Assembly (NCBI GenBank): GCA_029717555.1
Contig: JAMDHS010000030.1
Span: 124,001 to 188,000, forward strand
DNA length: 64,000 nt
Direction: 5' to 3'
Source: Peribolospora baueri
Taxonomy: Eukaryota; Basidiomycota; Peribolosporomycetes; Peribolosporales; Peribolosporaceae
The stretch's first letter is position 1. Each line of letters starts with the position of its first letter. The notes beneath the pieces were generated by a model. The model made no database searches and was not told the origin of the DNA. It saw only the letters and a program-made list of their open reading frames with translations. This document shows positions 11,388 through 21,898 of this stretch, piece after piece. A program made the translations under genes and the position numbers.

Positions 11388-12708
11388 TTAGAACACAAGA
11401 GCTAGCGCGCCGGCCAATACGCCCGTCGAACCTGCAATAGTGGCAAAGTTGAGCTGTGACGCCATTGCGGCGCCATTGTGGCCACTGCTGGAAGATGAGG
11501 CGCTCGAGGAACTCGAGGAGCTCGAGGCGCTGGAAGACGAGACCGAAGAGCCCGCGGGTTGTCCCGCTCCAAGCTTAATCGTCGAGGGGATCTGCTTGTC
11601 TACATGGGGCGAGGAGGAAGAAGAGGAGCGGAGGGACGGAGTGAAGAATAAGACGATAGTCGGAACAGGGTCAAAGTGAGCTTGGAGGATATTGCAAAGA
11701 CAGGTCCTCCATGGGAAACAATAACGGCACATGTGCTGTTTGCTCATGACACCTACCCGTGAAGCTGCTGCCGCATTGCTGAACGCCCGGTGCCGCTGCA
11801 TCGGTCGCATTCGCGAGTAAGCTGTCGGTCATAATCACGGTCGCGATCGCGTGCATGCTGGATTGACAGGTTGAAACGGGCGAGAGGAAGGCGGGAGGCC
11901 AAGGACGGATGAATGTGAGGGTCGGAGTGCGACGGGTCGAAAGAGGCGGAAAGAGGCTCACCAGTCTGTGCAAAGGACGCTCGTGGGCCACTTCGATGTA
12001 TCCAGGCCGAAGATATCGGTGGCATTATCGGACTGTCCTGTCGCCTTCTCGGCGGCCACGATGGCCGACGGCATACAGTACTCGTTGTTGTTCTTCGTGT
12101 CCTGCAGGCAGAACATCTTCCGGTACATCGGATAGAGCATGACGAGCCCTGCGACCGCCACAGGACCGTCCAGCCCCTGATACAGTTCGTTGGGGCAACT
12201 GACGAAGAGAGTCTGGTTGGCAGAAGAGACGGCAGAAGAAGAGCAGTCCTTGGAAGGGCAGAAGGTGTGCAGCCAATCATCCATTGGTTGGACGCTTGCG
12301 AACGTCGAGTTCGTCATGGCGAGGTAGCCGTTCATGCCGGTGCAAGAGCCGAATTCGCCGCTGATGATGCTTTGGAGAGCCGTTTGACAGCCGCTGCGTA
12401 TCGGGGATCGAGTTGAGACAAGAGGGACGGTAGGTGGTCAGGGCCTGCAAGCATTCGATAGGTTTCGTCCAAAGCAGAGTAAGAGGCCAGGAGAGGGATC
12501 GACGCGTAACTTACGTTGAAATGGTACCACCACTGACAAGGAAATAGCCATGTCGAGGGAAGAAAAGGTGAAGCGCCAATGGTCAGCATCGCCCTATCAA
12601 AACGACCAGAGTCCCAGCGCTGCTTCCTGCTCACGAAATTTGAGCAGAGGTACCAGCCGCCAGAACGACGAGCAAGGCTGCCGCAAACCGGAGAACGCTG
12701 AAAGCCAT
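11388..12708 (-). CDS. Secreted, GPI-anchored cysteine-containing protein
   Basis: Five exons (12635-12708, 12515-12532, 11962-12393, 11757-11857, 11388-11599) join in phase to 278 residues. The N-terminus has a clear signal peptide (MAFSVLRFAAALLVVLAAG, cleavage probably after TSA). The mature part holds regularly spaced Cys (GCQTAL, GSCTGM, FCPSKDC, VSCPNEL, MFCLQD, YCMPS, LCTDC, QCGSS) and several N-glycosylation sequons. The tail is a Ser-rich stalk followed by a hydrophobic end (GSTGVLAGALALVF), the pattern of a GPI attachment signal. It probably sits in the plasma membrane or cell wall. It resembles fungal secreted proteins of a domain-of-unknown-function family (possibly DUF7729), but I could not confirm this. 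The second exon is only 18 bases. Confidence 0.82.
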
Positions 12709-13828
12709 GCCGAAGAATACGAATTTAGGGAGACAAAGCTGCTGGACTGGGGAGCGTGAGATGGCCTAGGTTGTGGGGTGGGCTAGTAACGAACGTAAGC
12801 AGAAAAGAGAAGGGAGGGGAAGCGCGTGCGTCGCGGGACAACGAGGATACGTCCTTTTTATCGTTGTCAGGTTCCGTTCGCTGCCATCCTCGTCAGCATG
12901 TCCGGTGTGCAGCCCCAGATGCCGCGGCAAAAGTCCAGGTGAGGTCGCTATAGCCACTGTCTGCCAGTGGCGGTAATGTGCGGAACCTGAACCTGTCAGC
13001 CATAATGTGACAGCTGGAGGGGAGGAGTCCACGACGGAGAGAATGGCCCAACTGGATGAAGATCAACGAAGGGAGAGCGATTGACAGAACACGGACAGCT
13101 TGACGGCCTCCAGCGGTCGGGCCGCTGAGTTGAAAACGGCCGTCGACTCCGGGAGATGCAGATGCGTATCTACGCGAGTCGAACAGGGCCCAGAATCTGT
13201 GGGTAGAGCCGAAAAAAAAACAATGCAAGTCGGTGGAACATTGCAGCAAGCCTCCGCTCCACCTCCAACGCCGACTCTTGAAACCGTCAAGTCGCCATGC
13301 CAAGTGAATGAACGCAAGCCGGAGACTCCGGTCGGACTCGGCTTGCGACCAACGTCCACGGGGGAAGACACCGCAACTCGCTACATCGACGGAGCAAGAT
13401 CGATCTGAAATGGGTTGTGCGGATGGGACGCTCATCCTTTCGGTGCCAGTAGAAGGTCAGGATCAAGTGTCTGTGCATGGAAGAAGAAAGAGGTGGGTGG
13501 TACAGGGCCAAGTCTGCTCGGGCATGCACAATGTCGATCGGCTAAGCGATGCTCCCACTGCGTATCGTGAATGGCCCGCCCTTAGACGGCCTAAGGAACC
13601 AGTTACTCGATTCCCACGATTTACTCAGTTAATAGTCTCTTTAGGTCTCAGTACGCCTGTACGTACACTCTAAACGAATAAATCAACCACTCAAGCAAGC
13701 CACGCCGGGTCACAAGCGAAGCGCAGCCGAAGACATGCTTTATCCGTCCCTTTTAAGGAAATGGTACAATACATCTGATGAGAGAGAACGAACAGTGCGG
13801 ACAAGAACAGGGCCAGAGGCGCGGGGTA
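12709..13828. other. Intergenic region without a recognised gene
   Basis: This stretch holds the upstream region of the GPI-protein gene and the 3' flank of RDS3 (both minus strand). Open frames on both strands were read, and none has family similarity or sensible splice structure. Confidence 0.45.
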
Positions 13829-14776
13829 CTAGCCTCGTTTGAACCTGTGAGAGTGTGGATAGGGAAGATATAAGGTTAACCGACGACCACGAGCACATGA
13901 GAAGTAGACGGTCCACCGCCGACTCACCCTAGCTTCTTTCGTTCATAGAACAGGTCCGTCCGTGATGCCCCAAGGTTGACGACCTGCAAGCATGACGTAA
14001 ACCACACATATCAATGAATTGCGATCTCCCAAGGGGACTGCAAAACAGCGTCGGAGACCAAGGGCATTCGCCACTCAGTGCAGACGAGCGCTTTGAGCGC
14101 CACACCATATCCGGAGAGAGACTTACCTTCGGACACCCGTCTCTATCCTTCTCCAGCCGAACGCACTCAGCGCAGTAGTACGCGTCACTCACTCCTGGAG
14201 AAGCACATAGACAGGGAAGGACGCAAGGACAAGGCAAGCAGCGGACAAGGCAAGCAGCGTGTCCCATCGATTGTCAGCGCCTCGATCAGCTACCGCCTGT
14301 CCTTGAGCACAAACCTGTAGAGTCCACACTCACCTGGGGACCCGCAAATAATGCATCGTCCTCCGTAGGTTCCAAAGTTGCACTCTTCACAGATGCGCAC
14401 GACCGTGTGAGGACGCACTAGCGAGTCACAGATGGGGCTGAAAAACGCGATTGTCAAACGTCGTCCGTTGTGGAGTGGCGCAACGAGAAAAAGGTAAAGG
14501 GCGTTGGGAAAGAGCACAATAAAGACCAACGAAATATCAAAACCTGAACGTGTCTGTCCTCTAACGCCAGAGACACCAGGACTCACCACTTGCCGTCGCA
14601 CTTCTCGCAAAGTCTGCCCACGGCTGGGAAGGGAGGTGAGGAAATTCGGGGTCAGGTTCAGGTCCGTTCGAAAATCCGGTCAGCCAGAGAAAAGCTCGCT
14701 ATGCCACCTGATTCATGCACTTACCAATGCCGGGAAGCTTTCGGCACAGGATCAGGTCCGGATGGTGTTTGGACAT
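13829..14776 (-). CDS. RDS3: Splicing factor Rds3 / PHF5A (SF3b subunit)
   Basis: Six exons yield 110 residues, identical in length to human PHF5A. The protein is a zinc-knot component of the SF3b complex of U2 snRNP, needed for branch-site recognition. It starts [17 protein letters not shown] and continues with the conserved Cys pairs [36 protein letters not shown] and DGCPK. It ends [15 protein letters not shown]. Nearly every residue aligns with the known family, which fixes all splice sites; the last exon encodes only the final few residues. It is divergent from the coiled-coil gene. Confidence 0.96.
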
Positions 14777-15197
14777 GGTGGTGGCGAGCTGGACGACTCC
14801 ACTCCTCGAAGACGGTCGACTTGTTCTTGAGTGATCGACGAAGGTGTCGGCCGAAAGCTGCGGCCGCAGCTGCTCTTGTATGGCACGTGACGCGACGCGA
14901 GACGCGCCGACGACCCTTTCCCGTATCTCAACTTCAACTCCAGTCGATCATCATCTGAAAGAACAAGTGGGATCCGAAGACTCCGCGTCGGACAAGGCCC
15001 TGTAGAGGTGGAACGAGTTACGCGATGTGAGCGTCTATAGGCTATATTGGTTTTTGCTGTCCGTTCTTCTGAACCTCTTCAACGCTCCCCCGGTCGACCC
15101 GGGTACAGAACACCTCTCTCCGGCCGATCGAGGCTTACGACTGATCGTCGCCATGGTGGTGCACCTATTCGAGTCTCCAGGCACGCTCCGGCGTCGG
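14777..15197. promoter_or_regulatory. Divergent promoter RDS3 / coiled-coil gene
   Basis: About 420 bases lie between the two starts. The frame of the coiled-coil gene stays open upstream to 15027, but that part is not protein-like in the same way, so it is read as leader. No specific motif was identified. Confidence 0.4.
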
Positions 15198-18100
15198 ATG
15201 GATCAGTACGATGTTGAGGCCTCTCAGGACCAAAGCCTTCCTCCGATGCCGATTGACGACGACGAAGACGACAGCAACATGTCTTTTGGCTTCGCGCTCT
15301 CCGCTCGATCAGGCCCTTCGCGCCCTTCGAGCTCCCGACTAGAAGCAACGCCAAAACAGCGTCTCTCGAAGACTGAGGACACGAGCGTTGGTTCGTTTCA
15401 GTCCTCACAGAACAAACCTAGGCGAACCAGGCACTCGTCTGCACCCCCGCCCGAGACTCCGCAGCCGTTCGGCAGACGCTCGCCGTCCTTGCCTCCTGCT
15501 TCTTCATCATCTGCCCCTGAAGTAACACCTATTCCAGCTGCACACATGCCATCGGGAGTGGGCTATGACGAGTCGACAGGTCCAGTTATGTCTACCCCCC
15601 GCAGTCAGATGGACTCCCGACAAACCGTCAGTGCGGACAGGGCAGGTGACGCCTTCGCTACTCCTCAGCCAAGCTCAGGTAGCACAGAGATGGAGCGCCG
15701 AAGAGCACGGCTTATGGAGACGATCAGTAAGCCCACCCCTTTCTCTATTGCCCGAAGACCTCGTTTTACACCTCACCCGCACCCGCGAGACCGGCTGGCA
15801 TCGATTGCAATCGAAGACTTTGGCTCGTTGCGCTCCGAATCCGCCTCGCCCCTTGGTGGTACATCTGGAACGATCGTAAGCGACGGCGAAGGTGACGAGG
15901 CCTCGCTCCTGTCAACGTCCTCCTCCAACGACCTCAGGATGGCCCCTCGTGCTGCGAACACGTCCTTCCCCGTTCTCGGCGCCGACGGCGGCCCACCGGA
16001 GCGATACAACACTGGCAGGCTCAACGTCTTTCTCAATCGTCAAGTCGCCGCCCTGTCTGCTGAGAACAAATCACTCGCTGAGCAGCTCCATGAGGCGCAA
16101 GGTGCTCTTAACGAGGAGAGAGAGCGCAGCGAAAACTTAGGTCGCCAAGTTGGAGCAGGCGCAGCTGAGAACAAGGCTCTCGTCCAGCAGCTCACCGCCA
16201 GCGAAGCCGAGCGGAAGGCGATCGCCGAGCGGCTCAATGAAACGAGGAGCGCTCTCGACGACGAAGCCTCGAAGACTCTTACGCGTCAGCTCGAGGCGAG
16301 CGAAGCGGAAAGCAAGGCACTCGCAGCCGAGAATCGGGATCTCGCCGGACAACTCGAGGCGAGCGAAGCGGAAATCAAGGCACTCGCAGCCGATAATAGG
16401 AATCTTACCGGACGGCTCGAGGCGAGCAAAGCCGAGAACAAGACTCTTGCAGCCGAGAATAGGGCCCTCGCCGAAGAGCTCAAAGCGAGCGAAGCGGAGA
16501 ACAAGGCTCTCGAAACCGAGACTAGGGATCTCGCCGACCAGCTCGACGAGGCGAGGCGCGCGCTCGACAAGGAGGGAGAGCGCTCCGATTCGTTTGCTCG
16601 AGAGGTCGAAGTGAGCGCGGCTGAGAACAAGGCCCTGGCGGACCGGCTTGAATCTCTTGCCGAACAGCTGGAGGCTAGCGAGGAGGAGTCAAAGAAGCTC
16701 AGCGATCAACTCGACCATGCCAGACATGCCCTAGATGAGGAAGGCGCACACGCGGATGGTCTCGCTGGACGACTTGAGGAAGCACAGGACCAAGCGCGGG
16801 AACTTGAGAGCAAAGTGAGAGCACTCGAGAACGAGCTTGAAAGCAGATCCAAAAAGCTCGCGTTCGAGGGCGGCGCAGCCGAGAAGAACAACCTCAAGGC
16901 GGAGAACGCGGCCCTGGAGGACCAACTTGACGAGGCGAGGCGCGCACTTTCGAGAGAGGGCGAGCGCTCCGATTCGCTCGCTCGAGAGGTCGAAGTGAGC
17001 GCGGCTGAGAACAAGGCCCTGGCGAACCGGCTTGAATCTCTTGCCGAACAGCTGGAGGCTAGCGAGGAGGAGTCCAAGAAGCTCAGCGATCAACTCGACC
17101 ATGCCAGACACGCCCTAGATGAGGAAGGCGCACACGCTGATGGTCTCGCTGGACGGCTTGAGGAAGCACAGGACTACGCGCGGGAACTTGAGAGCAAAGT
17201 GAGAGCGCTCGAGAACGAGCTTGAGAGCAGATCCAAAAAGCTCGCATTCGAGGGCGGCTCAGCCGAGAAGAACAAGCTTAAGGCGGAGAACGCGACCCTG
17301 GCGAACCAGCTCGACGAGGCGAGACGCGCTCTCCGGGACGAGGAAAAGCGTTCAGACGCCTTCGCTGCACGGCTGGAGGCGCAGCAGCGGCTCGTAAAGG
17401 TGGGGCCTCTGTCTTCGCATTTGACGGCAAAAAGTATTATCTTGAAATCGGCCTGACGATCGTATTCATGCTCATTAAATAACGCAGGAACTCGAAGCGT
17501 CGCAAGAACAATACAAGGCAGTACGCTCGCGCTTGCTCCACGACCAACAAAAGGAGTTTGACGAACACCTCTGTCAGCTCCATCAGCTTCGCAGCGCCTT
17601 GGCTGCCAAGGACAGAGAGGCCCAAGGTGTCGCTGGTGATCGAGACCGTCTGAAGGCCGAGCGGGCCGGCGTACTGGAGGAGGTAAACAGACTCGAAAGA
17701 GACCTGGACATCGTACGACGCGAGTCGGCACAGTTTGCAGCGACTTTGCAAGTTCTCAAGCATAGGGAGTGGCAAGGCCGGGAGGATGCTCGGTGTCGGG
17801 AGCTAGAGGAGCAAAACAATCTAATCGTCGAGGAGAAAGCTAGCGCTGAAGTGCAGTTGGCGAGGATGGCTAAGCAGCTACAGCAGGTCCAGGAGGACTT
17901 TCACTTTGCCAAAGAGGTTATGGAGAATCATCGCTGTCCGGAGTGAGTCGTCCTCCGGTTCCTTCCCATTCCGGTCCGTCGACATCTTCCTAGTCGCTCA
18001 CATTGCAAGTCTTTTTGCATCGGATTCGCAGCGCCACGGACGGCCTCCTTCAATCTCCAGAAGAGCATCGACAAGAGAGCAAAGCTCTCCTGGTTCGCAT

Positions 18101-18600
18101 CCGCTATCTCAAGGCCAGGGTTCTTCGCGAGAGCGACTTCCGCGCCGACCTCGCTCATCAAAAGTCTTACCTCGTTCAACTAATCGCTGGATCTGAACAC
18201 GGGTGAGTCGGCCAGCCACCCAGTGGCGGGGCCTCGGCGAGAAAAAAGACGGGGATGGTCGAGAGATAACCACTAACCCCTGTCATGGTCCGTTGTCAGC
18301 AGAGACAAGGCATTATACGAGACGATCGCTGGGCGGATGAGGATGGAGTCTGGCTGCAATGGCTTCAAACGAGCGGCAGTTGCAGTGAGGGCCATCGTGA
18401 GGATGCAGTGAGTGGTTTTTTACTCCTTCGTGATGCTCGCCAGTGATGCTCTAACTTTTTTCTTCCTTCCATTCTCGTTTAAAAGGCTCTTGAGCAGGAG
18501 GTGGTTAGAGTCAAAATCTTGTAAAGAGGCCCTTGCCGACGCTCATTTTGCTCTCAAGAAGCGACGAGAAGCGGAAACGAAATCTAACCAAGCCCACTAG
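15198..18600 (+). CDS. Large coiled-coil protein with 128-residue internal repeats
   Basis: Exons 15198-17399, 17488-17942, 18032-18202, 18300-18407 and 18486-18600 give about 1016 residues. An in-frame ATG at 15162 is an alternative start. The first 300 residues are Ser/Pro-rich and disordered. From about residue 280 to the end it is almost continuous coiled coil, rich in Glu, Ala, Leu and Lys with AENKALAEQL-type heptads. Shorter 24-residue repeats (EASEAExKALAAENRxLAGQL) are followed by a long unit that recurs with an exact 384-base period. The exon 1 donor (AAG|GTGGGG) is weaker than the others, but the next exon continues in phase. The architecture suggests a spindle-pole, cytoskeletal or vesicle-tether protein; no family was identified. 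Confidence 0.82.
16581..17399 (+). repeat. 384-bp tandem repeat (128 residues), about 2.1 copies
   Basis: Copy 1 (16581-16964) and copy 2 (16965-17348) are nearly identical at DNA level; a third, diverged copy begins at 17349 and runs into the end of the exon. Each unit opens with RSD(S/A)(F/L)A and closes with LDEARRAL. The period keeps the reading frame. Confidence 0.9.
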
Positions 18601-18794
18601 GCCGGCCTTCTTGTCTTTTTGCCTACCAAGCCTTCCCGTCGCCTTACATCTGGTTCCTCCTGTTCGTTCATACCGTTTGTTCATGTGTACCACTAGCACG
18701 CTCTCATCTGTACTTGGGTCCATTCTCGTCCATGCCACCGGCATCCCGAGAGGCTTACATACACCCGCAGAGTCCCCCACTCATCATCCATCCA

Positions 18795-21458
18795 TTACGT
18801 CACCCTCTTTCGGGCGGCCGATGAGGTTTTGTGCCGTTCTCGCACTTGCTGCTTCTTCTCCAAGTATTGCAACGCATGCTTCAAGCGCTCGTCCCCTTCC
18901 ACCTCGCTCGCACCAAGCGCGTGCACCTTCATCATTCGCCTTAGCACATCCCTCGCTTCATCCGTCTTACCCGCGATGGTCAGGCCTTGAATGGCAGAGG
19001 TGTACGTGATGACGTTCGGCTTAGGGAGCCTCACCGAAACCATGCGCATCTCGCTTTCCTTCCCTTCCACATTGGAGCTCGCCAACTGGGTCCCGCAGAG
19101 CGCGTCAAAGGCACGCTCGTCCACGGTCTCCTCGGCCTCCATCGCCTTGAGCAGCGCCGTCGTTTCGAGCGTCTTGCCCTCTTTTGCGAACGCCGCCACC
19201 ACGCACGCCCATGTCACGACGGTGGGCTCGACACCAAGGGAGAGCATATCGTGCACCACGCTCAGAACGCGCGCCGGCCCTGAGACGGTGCTGCTAGGTG
19301 TCGAACGTGAGGAGAAGACCCGAGGAAAGGCGCGCAGAAAGTGCGTGAACATGTACGCGTCCCCTCGTAGCCGGGGAGGCACGACGAGAGCGTCGGGAGT
19401 CGCAGCAGAGAATGTTCCCTGTCGCTTCCCGCGGGGGCCATTGACATCTCCGAACGCGTCGTCGAGGAAATCGGCATATGTCCTCTCCAGCAGCTCGAGG
19501 TCGTAGTGGCATAGCAGGACGAGGGCGCGCAAAAGCAGGTCTTGCGCGTATTTAGTGGCCTGGAACTTTGCGTGGACACGGTTCTCCATGGCTGCCTCGG
19601 CCATTCGTGGCGATCCCATCCCGCCGTGCTGTCCACCTACGAGTGCGCTCACGGCCACGGGCGTCTCGCTCAGCCGCGTCCACCTGAAATTGTGATGGAA
19701 AAATCGCACTAGCTCCGCCCATTGGCCGAGCCTGGCAAGAAAAACGAGCTCTGCCTGCTCGTACAGGCCGGTAGTGATTCTTCGAGCTTTAAGGCGTTTC
19801 CGCAGGCTGCGCCGAAGGCGAGTGCGAATGTGCATGAGGAAGACACGAGGGCTCGACCAGTTGTGTTTGCCGCCGGACCTAGGCGAGCTGAACAACGAAT
19901 GGAGGAGAGTCGCGATCGTGTGGACCGAAGGAACAAAGTTTTGAAGTTCCTCCCGGTTGCCGATCCCCACGTTGGCCTCCACGAGATCAAGACGATCGGA
20001 CATGTAGCTCTCCCTTATAGCGGTGCAGAGCGCCACATTCAGGAGCATCTTGCCTTCTTCGAGCTTGCCTTCTTCGAGCAAAGAACGTATGCGCGCATCC
20101 AAATTGGCTTGAGCTGCGGAGCGCTGACGAGGCGCGGACAAGGCCATCATCTCCAGTCGGTTGAGGTCCAGGTCGACATCGTCATCGGCGGAGCTGGAAA
20201 AGGCGAATTTTGGCTGGGATGCCACAATCTGCAGGACACGCTCTGCGAGTGAACGCCGCTTTGTCCTGAGAAGCCCTTCAACCACGATATGGACCGTCCC
20301 TCGCTCCACTCCCATCCGTAGCCCTCTGGACTTCATTTCATCCCGTCGTTCTGTCCAGGCCATTTGCAGCCGCTCGTCAGCGAGCACGGGTTGACTGGCT
20401 AACCGTTCGATCCAGCGGACTGCCTCTTCAGGGCGGCCGCAAAAGCATTCACTTCGTGCAGCGATGTTGTACCAGTCGGAGATCTGCAGCTCGACGTTGA
20501 GATCGGGAGCGGACAGATTTGCCGAGTAGTCGGCCCGTGTCATCGAAGGACCTTCCTTCTCTTTGCCCTTGATGCTTGCCATGACCATCGCCGGCGCCTC
20601 GCTCGCGGCCTTGTTGCTGAAACCAAACTGCCTATGTGCCTCTGCGAAGTTCGTCACGAACCACACGCTGGCCTCCGAAGAGGAGAAGCGAACGACGTGT
20701 GCAATGATCTTGTCGGCAACCATGGCGCCGTACCCTTTGGCAGCCACAGTCAACCCCCACTTGATCAGCGCCTCTCTAGCGTCCTTGCCCTTTTTTCCGG
20801 ACGCGCGAGCCATGTGGCACAACCGCTCAACGGTCCTCCTCATGTGTATGTGGAGCCTCCTCGTAGCCTTCCACTCCGCGGCCCCGCGCGCGTCGTAAAT
20901 CGGCAAGAGCATCGAATAAGCGAGAAAGTCGACCAAATGACCGTCTCGGAGGGACAAGTGCGCGGCCGCACCGTAAATGGCATTTGGCGTGAGTGGAACG
21001 CGGAGGGAATAGAGCTCGTCTCGAATCCTGGCAGCCCCGCGGAAGTCACGACGCCGGATGAGAGTGACTAAGAGATCGTCGGCGCTCGCAATGCGCTCTC
21101 GCTGGGCATTCGGAAGCTGGACGGACTGAGAAGGGGAGGTGATAAGGTACTCGACGGACTCTTCTTCGAAAAGAGAAAAATCGACGGCGGGAGAGGCGGC
21201 CGCTGCCGATGTCGTCGCGGCTTGATCGACGTTTGACGCGGCGTCGGAGAAGGCGTGAGCGGTCGAGTGCGGCACGACGACGGAAGAGTACCGGCGAGCT
21301 GCCGTCGCCGCCGCCGCCGTCGCTCGGGAGCCAACAAGGAGAGGGTGTCTCGGCCTCAGCACGAAGTGCGCTGAGCGAGGTCGGGTGCGAGCGAGGGAAG
21401 AGAAGAGGATCGACCAGAGCTCGGCGGTCGGCGAGCAGTGAGCGGTCGCGCAGGCCAT
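18795..21458 (-). CDS. Pentatricopeptide-repeat protein, probably mitochondrial
   Basis: A single uninterrupted exon gives 887 residues from the ATG at 21458; the frame is open further upstream, but that part is low-complexity. The N-terminus is Arg/Ala/Ser-rich and lacks acidic residues, as in mitochondrial presequences (a RRYSS motif lies near residue 65). The body is helical. Helix pairs typical of PPRs are clearest in the C-terminal third, for example VVTWACVVAAFAKEGKTLE and NVITYTSAIQGLTIAGKTDE. PPR proteins bind organelle RNA and control its processing or translation. The specific target cannot be inferred. The lack of introns is unusual next to its intron-rich neighbours. Confidence 0.8.
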   Translation of the reverse strand: MACATAHCSPTAELWSILFSSLARTRPRSAHFVLRPRHPLLVGSRATAAAATAARRYSSVVVPHSTAHAFSDAASNVDQAATTSAAAASPAVDFSLFEEESVEYLITSPSQSVQLPNAQRERIASADDLLVTLIRRRDFRGAARIRDELYSLRVPLTPNAIYGAAAHLSLRDGHLVDFLAYSMLLPIYDARGAAEWKATRRLHIHMRRTVERLCHMARASGKKGKDAREALIKWGLTVAAKGYGAMVADKIIAHVVRFSSSEASVWFVTNFAEAHRQFGFSNKAASEAPAMVMASIKGKEKEGPSMTRADYSANLSAPDLNVELQISDWYNIAARSECFCGRPEEAVRWIERLASQPVLADERLQMAWTERRDEMKSRGLRMGVERGTVHIVVEGLLRTKRRSLAERVLQIVASQPKFAFSSSADDDVDLDLNRLEMMALSAPRQRSAAQANLDARIRSLLEEGKLEEGKMLLNVALCTAIRESYMSDRLDLVEANVGIGNREELQNFVPSVHTIATLLHSLFSSPRSGGKHNWSSPRVFLMHIRTRLRRSLRKRLKARRITTGLYEQAELVFLARLGQWAELVRFFHHNFRWTRLSETPVAVSALVGGQHGGMGSPRMAEAAMENRVHAKFQATKYAQDLLLRALVLLCHYDLELLERTYADFLDDAFGDVNGPRGKRQGTFSAATPDALVVPPRLRGDAYMFTHFLRAFPRVFSSRSTPSSTVSGPARVLSVVHDMLSLGVEPTVVTWACVVAAFAKEGKTLETTALLKAMEAEETVDERAFDALCGTQLASSNVEGKESEMRMVSVRLPKPNVITYTSAIQGLTIAGKTDEARDVLRRMMKVHALGASEVEGDERLKHALQYLEKKQQVRERHKTSSAARKRVT

Positions 21459-21898
21459 GGCCGACGCGGCGGTAGCGGTAGAGACTTGGAGGACAAGAGC
21501 CAGGCAGGGGACGAGGTGAGAAGGTGGGAGGTGTGTGCGCTCTTCGTCGTCGTCGTCGTCGTCGTCGTCGCTGTTCTTCTTAACGGTAGCAGCGGCGCTT
21601 GTGAAGTCTTCGGGAGTGCTGCGGCCGATCCGAGTTGGGTGCTGCGCTGGAAGCGGAAGTGCGACTGGCGAGAAGGACGAGGATGATCGTCCCTCTCCAC
21701 CACCACCTTCCTTTCCTCCTCCATCTTGGCAGGCTCTATTTCTTTCCTTTTGCTCAGCCTCTCCTTGCACATCCGCAGACGCACACCAGTCCCAAGGAGC
21801 GCCGCATGAACGCCCGGCCAATCCTGGCCTAACGCGCATCTAGAGACCGTCACCCAGCCGCGGACGAACCGTAATCGCCAGTCGCCCTTTGGACCATC
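21459..21898. promoter_or_regulatory. Divergent promoter PPR gene / STT3
   Basis: About 440 bases lie between the two starts. A (CGT)n run (about 21545-21572) sits in the PPR leader, and a C/T-rich tract lies around 21690-21760. No further motif was assigned. Confidence 0.45.

Noticed and set aside
12893-13435. 180-residue minus-strand open frame between the GPI gene and RDS3
   Set aside because: No domain-like pattern, no plausible start context, and no splice-linked extension.
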